Assembly: GCA_045601325.1 (NCBI GenBank)
Contig: JAZRZI010000011.1
Location: forward strand, 1-40,948
Source of the DNA: JAZRZI01 sp045601325
GTDB taxonomy: Bacteria; Bacillota_I; Bacilli_A; RFN20; CAG-826
Direction: 5' to 3'
DNA: 40,948 nt
Position 1 is the first letter of the stretch, and every line of letters starts with the position of its first letter. A program made the translations under genes and the position numbers. Positions 1-9,085 of the stretch are shown here, piece after piece. The notes beneath the pieces were generated by a model, which ran no database searches, had not been told where the DNA came from, and was given only the letters and a program-made list of their open reading frames with translations.

Positions 1-24
1 GGTTCTCTTCATTCCTATGGGGAT
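1..24 (+). repeat. Left terminal inverted repeat of the ISL3-type element
   Basis: It begins GGTTCT and contains ATTCCTATGGGG. It pairs with the inverted copy at 1504-1527 at 18 of 24 positions. Confidence 0.8.
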
Positions 25-58
25 TTATGGGGATTTGAGTGAAAAATCACATTAAATA

Positions 59-78
59 TCTCTTCATTCCTATGGGGA
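59..78 (+). repeat. Internal direct copy of the IS end motif
   Basis: TCTCTTCATTCCTATGGGGA at 59-78 is identical to 4-23. A degenerate direct copy is at 1468-1485 (TATTCATTCTAATGGGGA). Subterminal copies of an end motif are often transposase binding sites; here that role is inferred. Confidence 0.7.
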
Positions 79-95
79 GGAACAACATAACAAAT

Positions 96-129
96 AAGGA
101 CTAAGGACCTCAAAATCCTTAGTCTTTTT
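96..129. terminator. Hairpin terminator at the 3' end of the transposase gene
   Basis: Arms GACTAAGGA (99-107) and TCCTTAGTC (116-124) pair perfectly around an 8-base loop, followed on the plus strand by TTTTT (125-129). It overlaps the transposase stop codon. The T run favours stopping plus-strand transcription entering the element; the tail is poorer for the minus strand. Confidence 0.6.
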
Positions 130-1390
130 GGTTCCTGTTAATGTATAAGACTCTTTTTCTCATTCTTTGAAAATCAGGTAGACCATAACTCAAATCAATT
201 AAAGTTTGAATTGTGTTATTTGTGGACTCAGCAATAGCGTTACTAATCTTTATCGAGTACGGATTTTGAGTCATTCCGTTAATAATTTCGTATCTCCAGT
301 TTTGCAACATCTTACCAACTTTTGCCATCTCTTCAATTGATGAACCGATGAGCTTATTTATATAGAAATCTACTGTTTGACTAGCCTTACCATAATACAT
401 TAATTGCTTTGTGTCTCTTCTAAATTCTTCTTTAGTCCAATAGGCATAAAACAAATCAGGATATTTAGCTAGACATCTATCTAAACTAACTGTGGAGTCA
501 CTTACTACTCCCCATTTATCAACAACTTTCTTCTTTTTTAATTCGTTTCTATCCATTAAGAATATTTTCCAATTCTTTTTAAGATACCTATATTCTTTTT
601 CTTCCCATACTTCTTGTTTTAAAATTCTAGTTCTGATTGTGGTTATTGCTTCATTAAATGCTTTGACAACATGAAACCTATCAGCGATATGTAAGGCATC
701 TTTAAAGAATATTCTTTTAATATCTCTATATGTATCGTTCATATCGGATACAAAGTATTTGACATTATATCTTTGCGGAACCTTAACTTTGTTAAAGTAA
801 TCAACTAGTATAGATTTCCATCTAGATTCAATGATATCCAATATTCTTCCTGTCATCGGATCAGTAATAACCGCGGGGTATTTACCTAAATTGGATTTAC
901 TATGTTTAAAACAAAATTCATCAATACAAATGATTTCAGTAAGAGGAAGTGGTAGCTGTGGCAATATGCATTTGTCAAAAATATCTCTAACTTTATTAAT
1001 AGATATGTTGTGATCATTAGCTATTTGAGTGAATGTTAGTTTTTCTTTTAAATCATCTAATATTGCTTGCTTAACAGGATTAGAAATAGAAGAACCTTTT
1101 TCATAAAAATCATATCTTTGTTTAAACGACTTTCCACATTTCTTGCATCGATATCTTCTAACCCTAATTTGAACGATCATGTTCTTGTGTTTGATAACTG
1201 AATTATTAATCCTAACTGTGTAGTAATCTTTAATCTCAATTGATGTTGAACCACATTTTGGGCATAGTCCCTTTTCATCAATTAATTCAATATAAATTAC
1301 AGAGTTTAAATCATCCGATTCACTTGTAAAATATTTAATTTTTTCACCTGGAATCCCAAGTAGTGTTAAAATGTCATTGGCTTCATTCAT
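119..1390 (-). CDS. ISL3 family transposase
   Basis: A DDE transposase that cuts and pastes the surrounding element. The N-terminal third has two Cys pairs (CPKC and CKKC) forming the zinc-ribbon/HTH DNA-binding part of ISL3 enzymes. The catalytic core shows acidic residues in CIDEF, SDMND and IAESTNN, spaced as expected for D-D-E. I start it at 1390 because a GGGAGG site lies just upstream. The longer frame to 1468 would use a TTG codon that is part of the -35 box. This gives 423 residues, normal for the family. No internal stop or frameshift is visible, so it may be active. Confidence 0.9.
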   Translation of the reverse strand: MNEANDILTLLGIPGEKIKYFTSESDDLNSVIYIELIDEKGLCPKCGSTSIEIKDYYTVRINNSVIKHKNMIVQIRVRRYRCKKCGKSFKQRYDFYEKGSSISNPVKQAILDDLKEKLTFTQIANDHNISINKVRDIFDKCILPQLPLPLTEIICIDEFCFKHSKSNLGKYPAVITDPMTGRILDIIESRWKSILVDYFNKVKVPQRYNVKYFVSDMNDTYRDIKRIFFKDALHIADRFHVVKAFNEAITTIRTRILKQEVWEEKEYRYLKKNWKIFLMDRNELKKKKVVDKWGVVSDSTVSLDRCLAKYPDLFYAYWTKEEFRRDTKQLMYYGKASQTVDFYINKLIGSSIEEMAKVGKMLQNWRYEIINGMTQNPYSIKISNAIAESTNNTIQTLIDLSYGLPDFQRMRKRVLYINRNQKD

Positions 1391-1439
1391 TTGAATAGCC
1401 TCCCTTCTGAATTTGTCTTGACAACAATATTCTAAGGGA

Positions 1440-1468
1440 TTTTTAATTTGATGATTATCACGTGTCAA
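1440..1468 (-). promoter_or_regulatory. Promoter of the transposase gene
   Basis: On the minus strand a perfect TTGACA (1468-1463), a 17-base spacer and TAAAAA (1445-1440) lie about 50 bases upstream of the start codon at 1390. Confidence 0.6.
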
Positions 1469-1503
1469 AACTATTCATTCTAATGGGGATATAAAAAAAG
1501 GGT

Positions 1504-1527
1504 ACCCCCATAGGAATCCTCAGTACC
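1504..1527 (-). repeat. Right terminal inverted repeat of the ISL3-type element
   Basis: Read on the minus strand it begins GGTACT and contains ATTCCTATGGGG, matching the left end. Flanking DNA from 1528 shows no further similarity to the element. Confidence 0.8.
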
Positions 1528-1536
1528 ACCAAAATT

Positions 1537-1568
1537 GACTATGGATTCAAAAATTCATAGTCTTTTTT
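1537..1568 (+). terminator. Rho-independent terminator just outside the IS right end
   Basis: An 11-bp stem (1537-1547 with 1552-1562, one G-U pair) with loop CAAA is followed by TTTTTT (1563-1568). It is oriented for plus-strand transcription, but its gene is not in the window: only the IS lies immediately upstream. Confidence 0.75.
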
Positions 1569-1654
1569 ATAAAAAGATTTTTTTGAAAAATAGTGCGAAA
1601 TAGCCGTTTTTTAATACATGGTGATACTATTTATTTAACCCAGTTTAATAATTA

Positions 1655-1683
1655 TTGCTATATTTAAAATATAAGATTATAAT
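1655..1683 (+). promoter_or_regulatory. Promoter of the sugar-import operon
   Basis: TTGCTA (1655-1660), a 17-base spacer and a perfect TATAAT (1678-1683) predict transcription from about 1690. That leaves a leader of about 70 bases before the first gene. No other gene lies between 1528 and 1761. Confidence 0.7.
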
Positions 1684-1761
1684 TTGAATCATAAGAAACT
1701 GTGTGCATTTATATCATACGTATTGTAGATTTTGCATAGGTTATGTAAAGGAGACTTTATT

Positions 1762-3411
1762 ATGAATAGTAAAAAATTATTAGCTGTCACTGCGATGACT
1801 GGCTGTTTAGCGACCATGCTAACTGGTTTAACTGGTTGTAAACGTGGCGTCGAAGTTGGTGGTGAAGCTGTGATTCAAGTCAGAGCACTCAATGGTGGTT
1901 ATGGTATTGACTTTTTGAATGAACTTATTAAGAAGTATGAAGTTGCTTTTCCAGAACACAAAGTTGTTATTGAAGAAGCATCTATTTCTGTTGCTGAAAA
2001 AGCCAATCAAGAAATCCAATCTCCAAAAACAAATCAAATCGACTTGTATCTTTTAAATGGTGGTGCATTATCTACATTTATTGGCAAATCACAAAACATC
2101 TTAAAATCTAAGACAAAAACACTTCTTGAAGATTTACGTGATATTTTTGATTCACCTGCTATTGGTTTTGATGGCAAAGAAGAAACAGAAACTATCGGAA
2201 GCCGTATGTTTGATGGTTATGAAGAAGCATGTACATATAACGGTATGGTTGAAAGATGGCAAGGTGGTATGTTCAAACTTCCTTGGGCAGACGCTGCCAC
2301 TGGTTTATTTGCTAACAAACCTGTCTTGGACAAATATGGTATTGATATTCCGTTAACAAGTAATGAATTAACAGCCGCTATCGAAAAGATCTATAACGAT
2401 CCAAACGCGCAAAAAGATGGCGTTCACCCATATTCTTGGGGTGGCACAAACATTGCTGGTTATTGGTCCTATTTATTTGAAGCGTGGTTTGCACAATATT
2501 CAGGTCATGAACAATTCATTAAATTTATGAGATGTGAACCTGATGAAGGCACAATTCAAGAAAACGGTTATGAAGTTTATGATGACCAAGGCATCTTGGA
2601 AGGCCTCAAAGCTATGGATGATATTCTCAACTTAAAATATGCAAAAGCAGGCTCTGCTTCTATGGACCACATGACTGTTCAAGGTGACTTTGTTCGTGGT
2701 GAAAGTGCATTCATGATCGATGGTGAATGGCTATTAGCAGAAATGAGACACGACTATTTTGAACAAGCAAAGAACGTTGTCATGGTACCTACTCCAATCC
2801 TTTCAGTTATTGGCACTGAATGTGGTTTAACAGACGCTCAATTACATGATGTCGTTAAAGGTATCGATGATGGCAAAGCAGATGCACAAATTAGACAAGA
2901 TGTTCCTGCATGTACAGAACAATCATTAGCAAGAATTCGTGATGCTAGAAGCATTCATAACGCTATTGGTACAGGACACAACATCTTTATTCCTTCATAT
3001 GCTGATGCTAAAGATGCAGCAAAGAATTTCGTTAGATTTATGTTCTCTAACGATGCATGCCGTAATTTCCGTAACTTAGCTTATGGTACAATGCCTGTTA
3101 CATATGTAAAAGAAGACACAGATAGTAATACTCCATTCCAACAATCAGTTGATAAGATGTTATCAGTTGGTCATCCAAAGATGGTTTCTGGTGATGCAGA
3201 ATATAATGACGTAAGAAAAGCATCATTAATGTGTAACTTCAACGTTACAGAATGGGCACACCCAAATACATATAAAGCAATGATGACAGATAAATATTAT
3301 TCAGAAGTTAGAGCTGGCTATGTCAGAGAATTAACTCCTGAAAAAATCTTCAATGGCGAAAAAGAATATATGAGAGACAACTGGGAATCATATATGAACT
3401 ATGTATTCTAA
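1762..3411 (+). CDS. ABC sugar transporter, extracellular solute-binding lipoprotein
   Basis: Captures a sugar or oligosaccharide outside the cell for the two permeases that follow. The signal peptide ends in a lipobox (LTGC, about 25 residues in), so the mature protein would be lipid-anchored. The rest resembles family 1 binding proteins (WADAATGLFANKPVLDKYGI and a later GESAFMIDGEW segment). I start at 1762, where AAAGGAG sits 8 bases upstream; the frame can be extended to a TTG at 1732 but that lacks a ribosome site. 549 residues is somewhat longer than most family 1 proteins. The ligand is not readable from sequence; neighbours suggest amino-sugar or galactose-containing oligosaccharides. 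No importer ATPase is encoded nearby, as is common for systems sharing an MsmK-type ATPase. Confidence 0.88.
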   Translation: MNSKKLLAVTAMTGCLATMLTGLTGCKRGVEVGGEAVIQVRALNGGYGIDFLNELIKKYEVAFPEHKVVIEEASISVAEKANQEIQSPKTNQIDLYLLNGGALSTFIGKSQNILKSKTKTLLEDLRDIFDSPAIGFDGKEETETIGSRMFDGYEEACTYNGMVERWQGGMFKLPWADAATGLFANKPVLDKYGIDIPLTSNELTAAIEKIYNDPNAQKDGVHPYSWGGTNIAGYWSYLFEAWFAQYSGHEQFIKFMRCEPDEGTIQENGYEVYDDQGILEGLKAMDDILNLKYAKAGSASMDHMTVQGDFVRGESAFMIDGEWLLAEMRHDYFEQAKNVVMVPTPILSVIGTECGLTDAQLHDVVKGIDDGKADAQIRQDVPACTEQSLARIRDARSIHNAIGTGHNIFIPSYADAKDAAKNFVRFMFSNDACRNFRNLAYGTMPVTYVKEDTDSNTPFQQSVDKMLSVGHPKMVSGDAEYNDVRKASLMCNFNVTEWAHPNTYKAMMTDKYYSEVRAGYVRELTPEKIFNGEKEYMRDNWESYMNYVF

Positions 3412-3428
3412 TCAGTTGCTGTAACAAT

Positions 3429-4415
3429 ATGGAAGAAGTTATTCAACAAGAAGCACCCCTTCTACCTTTAACTCCTCACTCATCGAGTAGGAAACATATG
3501 AAACGTAAGACAAGTGAAGCAATCTTCATTTGTTTTATGCTTTTACTTCCTGTCTTACAATTTATTATTTTCTGGATTATTCCTAACTTTAACTCTATTA
3601 TTTTAGGTTTCCAACACCCGGTTACACATAAATTCTCAACTATGAACTTTGAGAAGTTCTTTAAAGAATTATTTAAAGGAAAGGGTTCAACTGGTAGATA
3701 TCCTGAAATCGTTTATGCTATTAAAAATAGTTTGATTTATTTTGCGATTAACATTTTCATTTCTACTCCACTTGTTATCTTTTTCTCTTATATCTTATTT
3801 AGAAGAATTCCACTAAGTGGTGTATTTAAAGTAGTTTTCTACTTACCATCTATCATTGGTGGTACAGTTACCGCAACGCTATTTAAGACGCTGTTCCAGA
3901 ATGGCGCTCCGATGTATGAACTTCTGTACAAAATGGGATTCATTACAGAAGAAATGGCAATGCTTGGTTTATTCGAAGCTGAGTCCATCGCCTTTAAAAT
4001 GGTTATCATATACTCTCTTTGGACATGTGTTGGTCTTAACATGATTATGTTCTATGGAGCTATGAAACGAATCCCACAAGAAATCTTTGAAAGCGCTGAC
4101 ATCGATGGTGTTGGATTCTTTAAACAATTTACAAATTTAGTTATTCCACTAATTTGGCCAACAATTTCTACATTAGTGGTCTTCTCGTTATCAGGTATGT
4201 TTATTTCCTATGGTGCGATTATGATCTTGACTCCAAGCACTCCATCCGCATCCATGGTTGGTTGGTATATCGTTAGATACACAACTGCGACAGATAATGC
4301 AGCAACATTAACATATCCTGCATCTGTTGGCTTAATCTTTACCGCTGTTGGTTTACCATTCGTCTTAGTCGTACGTTGGTTGCTCAACAAGATTGGTAAG
4401 AATGTTGAATACTAG
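3429..4415 (+). CDS. ABC sugar transporter permease, MalF/UgpA type
   Basis: First membrane subunit of the importer, with about six transmembrane segments starting near residue 30. The EAA loop that contacts the ATPase is seen as a segment from IPQEIFESADIDG to IPLIWPT in the second half. It lies 17 bases after the binding-protein gene and 12 bases before the partner permease. The ATG at 3429 has no clear ribosome site. An internal ATG at 3498 (residue 24), preceded by AGGAAA, would start directly before the first membrane helix, as in most homologues, and may be the real start. Confidence 0.9.
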   Translation: MEEVIQQEAPLLPLTPHSSSRKHMKRKTSEAIFICFMLLLPVLQFIIFWIIPNFNSIILGFQHPVTHKFSTMNFEKFFKELFKGKGSTGRYPEIVYAIKNSLIYFAINIFISTPLVIFFSYILFRRIPLSGVFKVVFYLPSIIGGTVTATLFKTLFQNGAPMYELLYKMGFITEEMAMLGLFEAESIAFKMVIIYSLWTCVGLNMIMFYGAMKRIPQEIFESADIDGVGFFKQFTNLVIPLIWPTISTLVVFSLSGMFISYGAIMILTPSTPSASMVGWYIVRYTTATDNAATLTYPASVGLIFTAVGLPFVLVVRWLLNKIGKNVEY

Positions 4416-4427
4416 GAGGATAATAAA

Positions 4428-5363
4428 ATGATTGAAGATAGATTAATTATTCTCTCTAGAGAACAAAAACCTGGTAAGAAGAGAGATGGAGTTAAATCCT
4501 GGGCAAGAAACTGGAAAAAGAAAGCAGCTAGTGAACGTGTTGTTTTGTGGATTATGTTCGTTTTCTTTATCATCTATGGTTTCTCACTTATCTACCCACT
4601 TATTTGGGCATTGATTAACTCATTTAAAACTCAAGTTGAATACGATATTAGTTCATTTAAGTTACCTGAAAAACCAACACTCCAAGCTTATGTTAATGTC
4701 TTTACGATGTTAAAAAATAATGACACGAACATGGTGGAATCCATTTGGAACTCTATATGGATGAGCTTCTTATCCACATTCTTAGGATTAGTGGCATCAT
4801 CATTAACTGCATATGTAGTTTCTAAGTATAGATTCAAAATGTCTGGCTTTATTTATGGCTTAGCCATCTTTATTCAAATCATTCCATTAGTTGGTGGTGT
4901 TACTGGTATGTATAACCTCATTTGGAATACCCTTCAAATCGGCGATAAACCTCTACTTATTTGGCCTATTTGGTTTGGTGGATTTAGTTTCTCATTCTTA
5001 ATGTTATATTCCGCATTCAAATCTGTTCCATGGAGTTACGCTGAAAGCGCATTTATCGATGGTGCTGGTCACTTCAAAACATTTATCAAAATTATGCTTC
5101 CAAGTGTTAAACCAGTTTTATCATCCTTATTTGTTGTTAACTTTATTGGTGCATGGAATGATTACATGACCTCTTACTTATACATTCCAAGTTATAAACC
5201 ATTAGCGTATAACGTTTACGCTTTACAAAGTGATGCAACTCGTATCTCTTATCCGGTTTATTTAGCGGTCATTGTCATCTCCGTTATCCCAACTATTATC
5301 TTATTTGTCTCATTCCAAAAATTAATTATGGAAAATACCACAACTGGTGGTTTAAAAGGTTAA
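4428..5363 (+). CDS. ABC sugar transporter permease, MalG/UgpE type
   Basis: Second membrane subunit of the importer. A Lys/Arg-rich cytoplasmic start of about 35 residues precedes the first of about six membrane helices. The EAA loop reads approximately SYAESAFIDGAGHFKTF. The C-terminal region (LFVSFQKLIMENTTTGGLKG) is typical of MalG-like permeases. A strong AGGAGG ribosome site lies just before the ATG, and 311 residues is near the family norm. Confidence 0.9.
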   Translation: MIEDRLIILSREQKPGKKRDGVKSWARNWKKKAASERVVLWIMFVFFIIYGFSLIYPLIWALINSFKTQVEYDISSFKLPEKPTLQAYVNVFTMLKNNDTNMVESIWNSIWMSFLSTFLGLVASSLTAYVVSKYRFKMSGFIYGLAIFIQIIPLVGGVTGMYNLIWNTLQIGDKPLLIWPIWFGGFSFSFLMLYSAFKSVPWSYAESAFIDGAGHFKTFIKIMLPSVKPVLSSLFVVNFIGAWNDYMTSYLYIPSYKPLAYNVYALQSDATRISYPVYLAVIVISVIPTIILFVSFQKLIMENTTTGGLKG

Positions 5364-5375
5364 GGAGGCCTGTAT

Positions 5376-7178
5376 ATGAACAAAAAATTTCTTAAATCGC
5401 TTTTGTTAGCAAGCACAGTTGTTCCAATTGTCGGATGCACAAACGGAAAGGCGAAAAGTCAAGCGAAGTTATTCTATGCTTTGACCACTGAAAACTTAAT
5501 GGCAGACTGGGATTACTTTGACAAATCAGAAGACTTTTACGAAGAAAATGAAACATTCTTTGATAGAGATTACACAATGCGTTTTGATTGTATGAAGGGC
5601 GAAAATGAAGGCGCTCAATTAATGATTCATGCTAACAAGCACATTGATAATTTTGATTTCCAACTCCCATCAGTTTCTAATGGCACTGATACTATTGATG
5701 CTTCTAATTTCACTGTAGCAGCTGCTTGGTATCAAGATGTTTATGGTACAAACGAAAAGTACTCATATTCAGGTTTATACCCAGATGCTTTAATTCCATT
5801 AGCAAATTACAAATTTAGAAGACAAGATCAAATTGAAAAAGGTAGAAACCAAGCTTTATATATCAACTTCTTATCTACAAAAGATATGAAACCAGGAAAA
5901 TATAAAGGTACTGGTGTTCTTACATTAGATGGTGTCAAATATGACATTCCTTTTGAAGTAACTATTTATGATGCTGAAATGCCAACAGCAGTTCACCAAA
6001 AATCATGTTATTTAATTTGGTATGAAGAAATTGTTAAAGGTGAATTACAAAATGAATCACCTGATATGCATCAAAAGTATTATGATTTCGCTCTTACAAA
6101 GAGACTTTCTCCTGGCGCACTTCCAGATCAATATATGAATACTGCTGAAGCTTTTGCACAAGCAGTTTATGAAAAAGTCGCAAATAATGAAAGAGTTACT
6201 AACATTAGATTTCCATTCACATCGGGTAACTTCAATAAGAACGCAATTAGAGAATATTTACAAAAATTAATCGATAAACAATTAGAATGTATTGCTCTTG
6301 GTGATACAGAAACTGATATGTTTGCGAAATTGATGTTCTACACAGATGATGAACCTGGCAAAGATAAATATGATGATGTTAAGAGCCACGATAAAGATGT
6401 TTATGATCTTAAGAAAGAATTAGCACCTCAATTAAATGGTTATCCTAAACTTCAAGAAAGCTTAATGAAAATTAAGCATCTTTGCACAGTTCCGTTCTCA
6501 GAATCTTTAATCGCTACTGAAGAAACTGGTGGTGTTCAATGCTGGTGTCCTCAGTATCAACACTTCAACACTGAAGCAAATAGACAAAAGTATTTTGAAA
6601 GGCAAAAATCCACAGATAGATTATGCGGTGAAGAAGTATGGTGGTATGGTTGTACGGACCCACAATCTCCATATTCAAGTGTTCACCTTGATGCTGATTT
6701 ATTAACACTTCGCGCAAGAAGATACATGCAATTTGAATATGGTATCCAAGGCGATATTTACTGGAACTTTAACTATTATTCTAAATACACTATGAGCGGT
6801 TTCACATACGCTAGAGACATTTGGCACGATCCAATTTCTTGGGGACACTGCGCAGGTGATGGACAATTATATTATCCAGGCGTCACATATGGTATTTATG
6901 GTCCTATTACAACATTGCGTTTAGAGAACTTATTAGCCACTAACGAAGAATATGAATACTTATGGATGATTGACCAAAAGGTTCAAGAATATAATGAACT
7001 CAAGGGTAAATCTTTAGACACAAGAGAATTATTAACAACATATTTTAGACGTTTATATAAGAACGTTATCGCTTACCTCGATGACTTCGAAATGAACAAA
7101 GTTAGAATTGAACTTCTTCAAGTCAATGAAATGCTCAATAAAGATTTAGAAGCTGGCATCAACTTCTTAACTAAATAA
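5376..7178 (+). CDS. DUF4091/GH123-like surface lipoprotein, probable glycosidase
   Basis: Probably a cell-surface glycoside hydrolase related to GH123 (beta-N-acetylgalactosaminidase). The N-terminus has a hydrophobic signal and lipobox (VGC, about residue 21). The middle contains a DDEP motif with adjacent acids D325-E326; in GH123 an Asp-Glu pair of this kind serves as stabiliser and acid/base for substrate-assisted cleavage. The C-terminal part has the DUF4091 signature (GDIYWNFNYYS, GDGQLYYPG, then LRLENLL...EYEYLW). An AAGGAGG site precedes the ATG. It sits between the importer and a second surface lipoprotein, fitting trimming of a glycan before uptake. GH123 activity is inferred; DUF4091 proteins outside GH123 are uncharacterised. 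Confidence 0.72.
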   Translation: MNKKFLKSLLLASTVVPIVGCTNGKAKSQAKLFYALTTENLMADWDYFDKSEDFYEENETFFDRDYTMRFDCMKGENEGAQLMIHANKHIDNFDFQLPSVSNGTDTIDASNFTVAAAWYQDVYGTNEKYSYSGLYPDALIPLANYKFRRQDQIEKGRNQALYINFLSTKDMKPGKYKGTGVLTLDGVKYDIPFEVTIYDAEMPTAVHQKSCYLIWYEEIVKGELQNESPDMHQKYYDFALTKRLSPGALPDQYMNTAEAFAQAVYEKVANNERVTNIRFPFTSGNFNKNAIREYLQKLIDKQLECIALGDTETDMFAKLMFYTDDEPGKDKYDDVKSHDKDVYDLKKELAPQLNGYPKLQESLMKIKHLCTVPFSESLIATEETGGVQCWCPQYQHFNTEANRQKYFERQKSTDRLCGEEVWWYGCTDPQSPYSSVHLDADLLTLRARRYMQFEYGIQGDIYWNFNYYSKYTMSGFTYARDIWHDPISWGHCAGDGQLYYPGVTYGIYGPITTLRLENLLATNEEYEYLWMIDQKVQEYNELKGKSLDTRELLTTYFRRLYKNVIAYLDDFEMNKVRIELLQVNEMLNKDLEAGINFLTK

Positions 7179-7192
7179 TGGAGGGTTGGTAT

Positions 7193-9070
7193 ATGAAAAA
7201 GAAATTACTTTTTACTCTCCTAACATTAGGAATGGCACTTCCACTCGCAAGTTGTGGTGGTAGTGGCGCTGATTTAGAAATCGTTTTAGAAGATGGTCTT
7301 CCATCAGCGTATGTTGGCGAAGAATACGACTTTGAAGACAATATTGTTATCGAAGATAAGGTTACATACACTCTTCAAGCTTTTTATCAAGATTATTACG
7401 AAATGAAAGAATACGAATTACCAGTTGATGGATTCGTATTTACACCTGTTAAAAAAGCAGACTTATCTGTTGTTATTCACGCAAGTAAAGGTGGCGCAAA
7501 AGCTACTAGAACTGTGACACTTGAAGTTTTACAAAGAGGCGATCCGATTGACGAATTACTTGCTAGTGATGGTATGTCTGGCTGGGCTGATGGCGGTTTT
7601 AGAAAAGAATTAACAACTGAAGCTAGCTATCTTAAAGAAGAAGGTAGTGTTACTGCTCTTAACATTACATATAATGGTAACAACGAGTGGGTTTGGGGCG
7701 CAGCGGTATTCTGCGCTGATAACTTCAGACTTTTAGATTACTGGAGTGATAAAACTTGGGAAAACGCTATCATTACATTCTGGGTATATAACCCAACTGA
7801 TTACCCAATCGAATTCCAACTTCGTTTATTCGATGGATACCTTAATCAAGTAAACTGTGACTGGGGTCAACCTATTCAAACTCCTCAAGTTGCAGATGCT
7901 GGTGAATGGACACAAGTTTTCTTTTCACTTCGTAAGTATGGTGTTACACACACATTATTCAAAAACGAAGAAGGTACAAGAACCGACTCCGTTACCGTTA
8001 AAGCTAAATGGGGTGGCACTCCTACAACGAAACCAACACCAGTTTATGGTTATCAATTCTATGTTGATGGATTTGATATTGCTCCTGCAAGCAAATACCC
8101 TGATGTCGATACAAAAGATACAACTTCAGCAGAAGATATTTCATATGGTTTAGAAAATGCTGAATTAGATACTTCACCAGTTAATGGTTATGGTACTGCA
8201 AATGTTAAATTTGATAGAGAAGTCGTCAATTCTACTACAGAACACGAATCATTATCATCTGCATGGTTAACATTTGATAACACAACTATTAAAGATTATA
8301 GAGTTGGTTATTCCTTCATTTTAAATATTGAAGTTGAACAAACTGTTAAAGGAAATATCGATACTTTGCCTGATTTCTCACATGGCTTATTAACTGCAGA
8401 CTTTATGTTCTCAGAAGATGTTAGTAACACAAGCATTAAGATATTAGCGGTTAATGATGGATGGGACACAAATGCTTTCTCTTCTGAAATTGCATTATCA
8501 GATTTAGGCAACGGTTGGAAACATTTAGAAGTTGACTTAGCAGTTCAAGGTGACCTCGTTAACATTAAGAAAGTCATTAGACTTGGCTTCTTATTAGTCG
8601 GTGTTACTGAAGAAAATAAGAACACAGCAGTTGTTCACATTGATAACATCTTATTCGATCAAAATGGTGGCACAACACCTGTTTCACATAGAGGTGTTAG
8701 ATTCACTAGCGAAACTGGTTATGTCTTTGACTTTGAACCAGTCGATGTCGCTACTGGTGTTGTCGTTATCGATTTATTATTAGATGATACTAGCAGTGAA
8801 AGCGCTGTATGTATTGGTTTATTTGACAATAGTGCAAACTGGGACAACGCATTTAGATGGATTCACGTCTATGGAAACGGCACAGCTAGCACTACTAATG
8901 GTGTAGCTATTTCCACAACAGATGATGGCTATATGCGTGTCACATTCACTTTAAGCCAAATTACTGTTTCAACAGATACAAGACCTACTAACATTGCCCA
9001 CATTCAATTAAGAAATGAATGGACTAATGTTGCGGGTTACGCTGAATATTTCATCAATCCACAATTTTAA
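7193..9070 (+). CDS. Surface lipoprotein with jelly-roll-like modules, function unknown
   Basis: No specific family recognised. It begins with a signal peptide and lipobox (LASC, about residue 22). The start at 7193 is chosen because GGAGGG lies just before it; an upstream ATG at 7178 overlaps that site. An Ig-like segment (residues 25-115) is followed by about three beta-rich modules with features of carbohydrate-binding jelly rolls (WVYNPTDYPIEFQLRLFDGY; LGNGWKHLEVDL; a final segment before the C-terminus). No glycosidase motif is visible. Its place in the operon suggests that it holds glycan at the surface for the DUF4091 enzyme and importer. Confidence 0.6.
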   Translation: MKKKLLFTLLTLGMALPLASCGGSGADLEIVLEDGLPSAYVGEEYDFEDNIVIEDKVTYTLQAFYQDYYEMKEYELPVDGFVFTPVKKADLSVVIHASKGGAKATRTVTLEVLQRGDPIDELLASDGMSGWADGGFRKELTTEASYLKEEGSVTALNITYNGNNEWVWGAAVFCADNFRLLDYWSDKTWENAIITFWVYNPTDYPIEFQLRLFDGYLNQVNCDWGQPIQTPQVADAGEWTQVFFSLRKYGVTHTLFKNEEGTRTDSVTVKAKWGGTPTTKPTPVYGYQFYVDGFDIAPASKYPDVDTKDTTSAEDISYGLENAELDTSPVNGYGTANVKFDREVVNSTTEHESLSSAWLTFDNTTIKDYRVGYSFILNIEVEQTVKGNIDTLPDFSHGLLTADFMFSEDVSNTSIKILAVNDGWDTNAFSSEIALSDLGNGWKHLEVDLAVQGDLVNIKKVIRLGFLLVGVTEENKNTAVVHIDNILFDQNGGTTPVSHRGVRFTSETGYVFDFEPVDVATGVVVIDLLLDDTSSESAVCIGLFDNSANWDNAFRWIHVYGNGTASTTNGVAISTTDDGYMRVTFTLSQITVSTDTRPTNIAHIQLRNEWTNVAGYAEYFINPQF

Positions 9071-9085
9071 TGCAGGTATAGAAAA

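Larger units (their letters stand above)
1..1527 (-). mobile_element. ISL3-type insertion sequence, complete within the window
   Basis: One transposase gene is flanked by imperfect terminal inverted repeats. The left end starts GGTTCT and the right end, read on the other strand from 1527, starts GGTACT; both contain the block ATTCCTATGGGG (11-22 on the left, 1517-1506 on the right), giving 18 matches in 24 positions. The outer left end coincides with base 1 of the window, so the target duplication cannot be checked. Extra copies of the end motif lie inside both ends. Family assignment rests on the transposase (two zinc-ribbon Cys pairs and a DDE core as in ISL3). The right boundary at 1527 is set by the repeat and could be off by a few bases. 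Confidence 0.85.
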
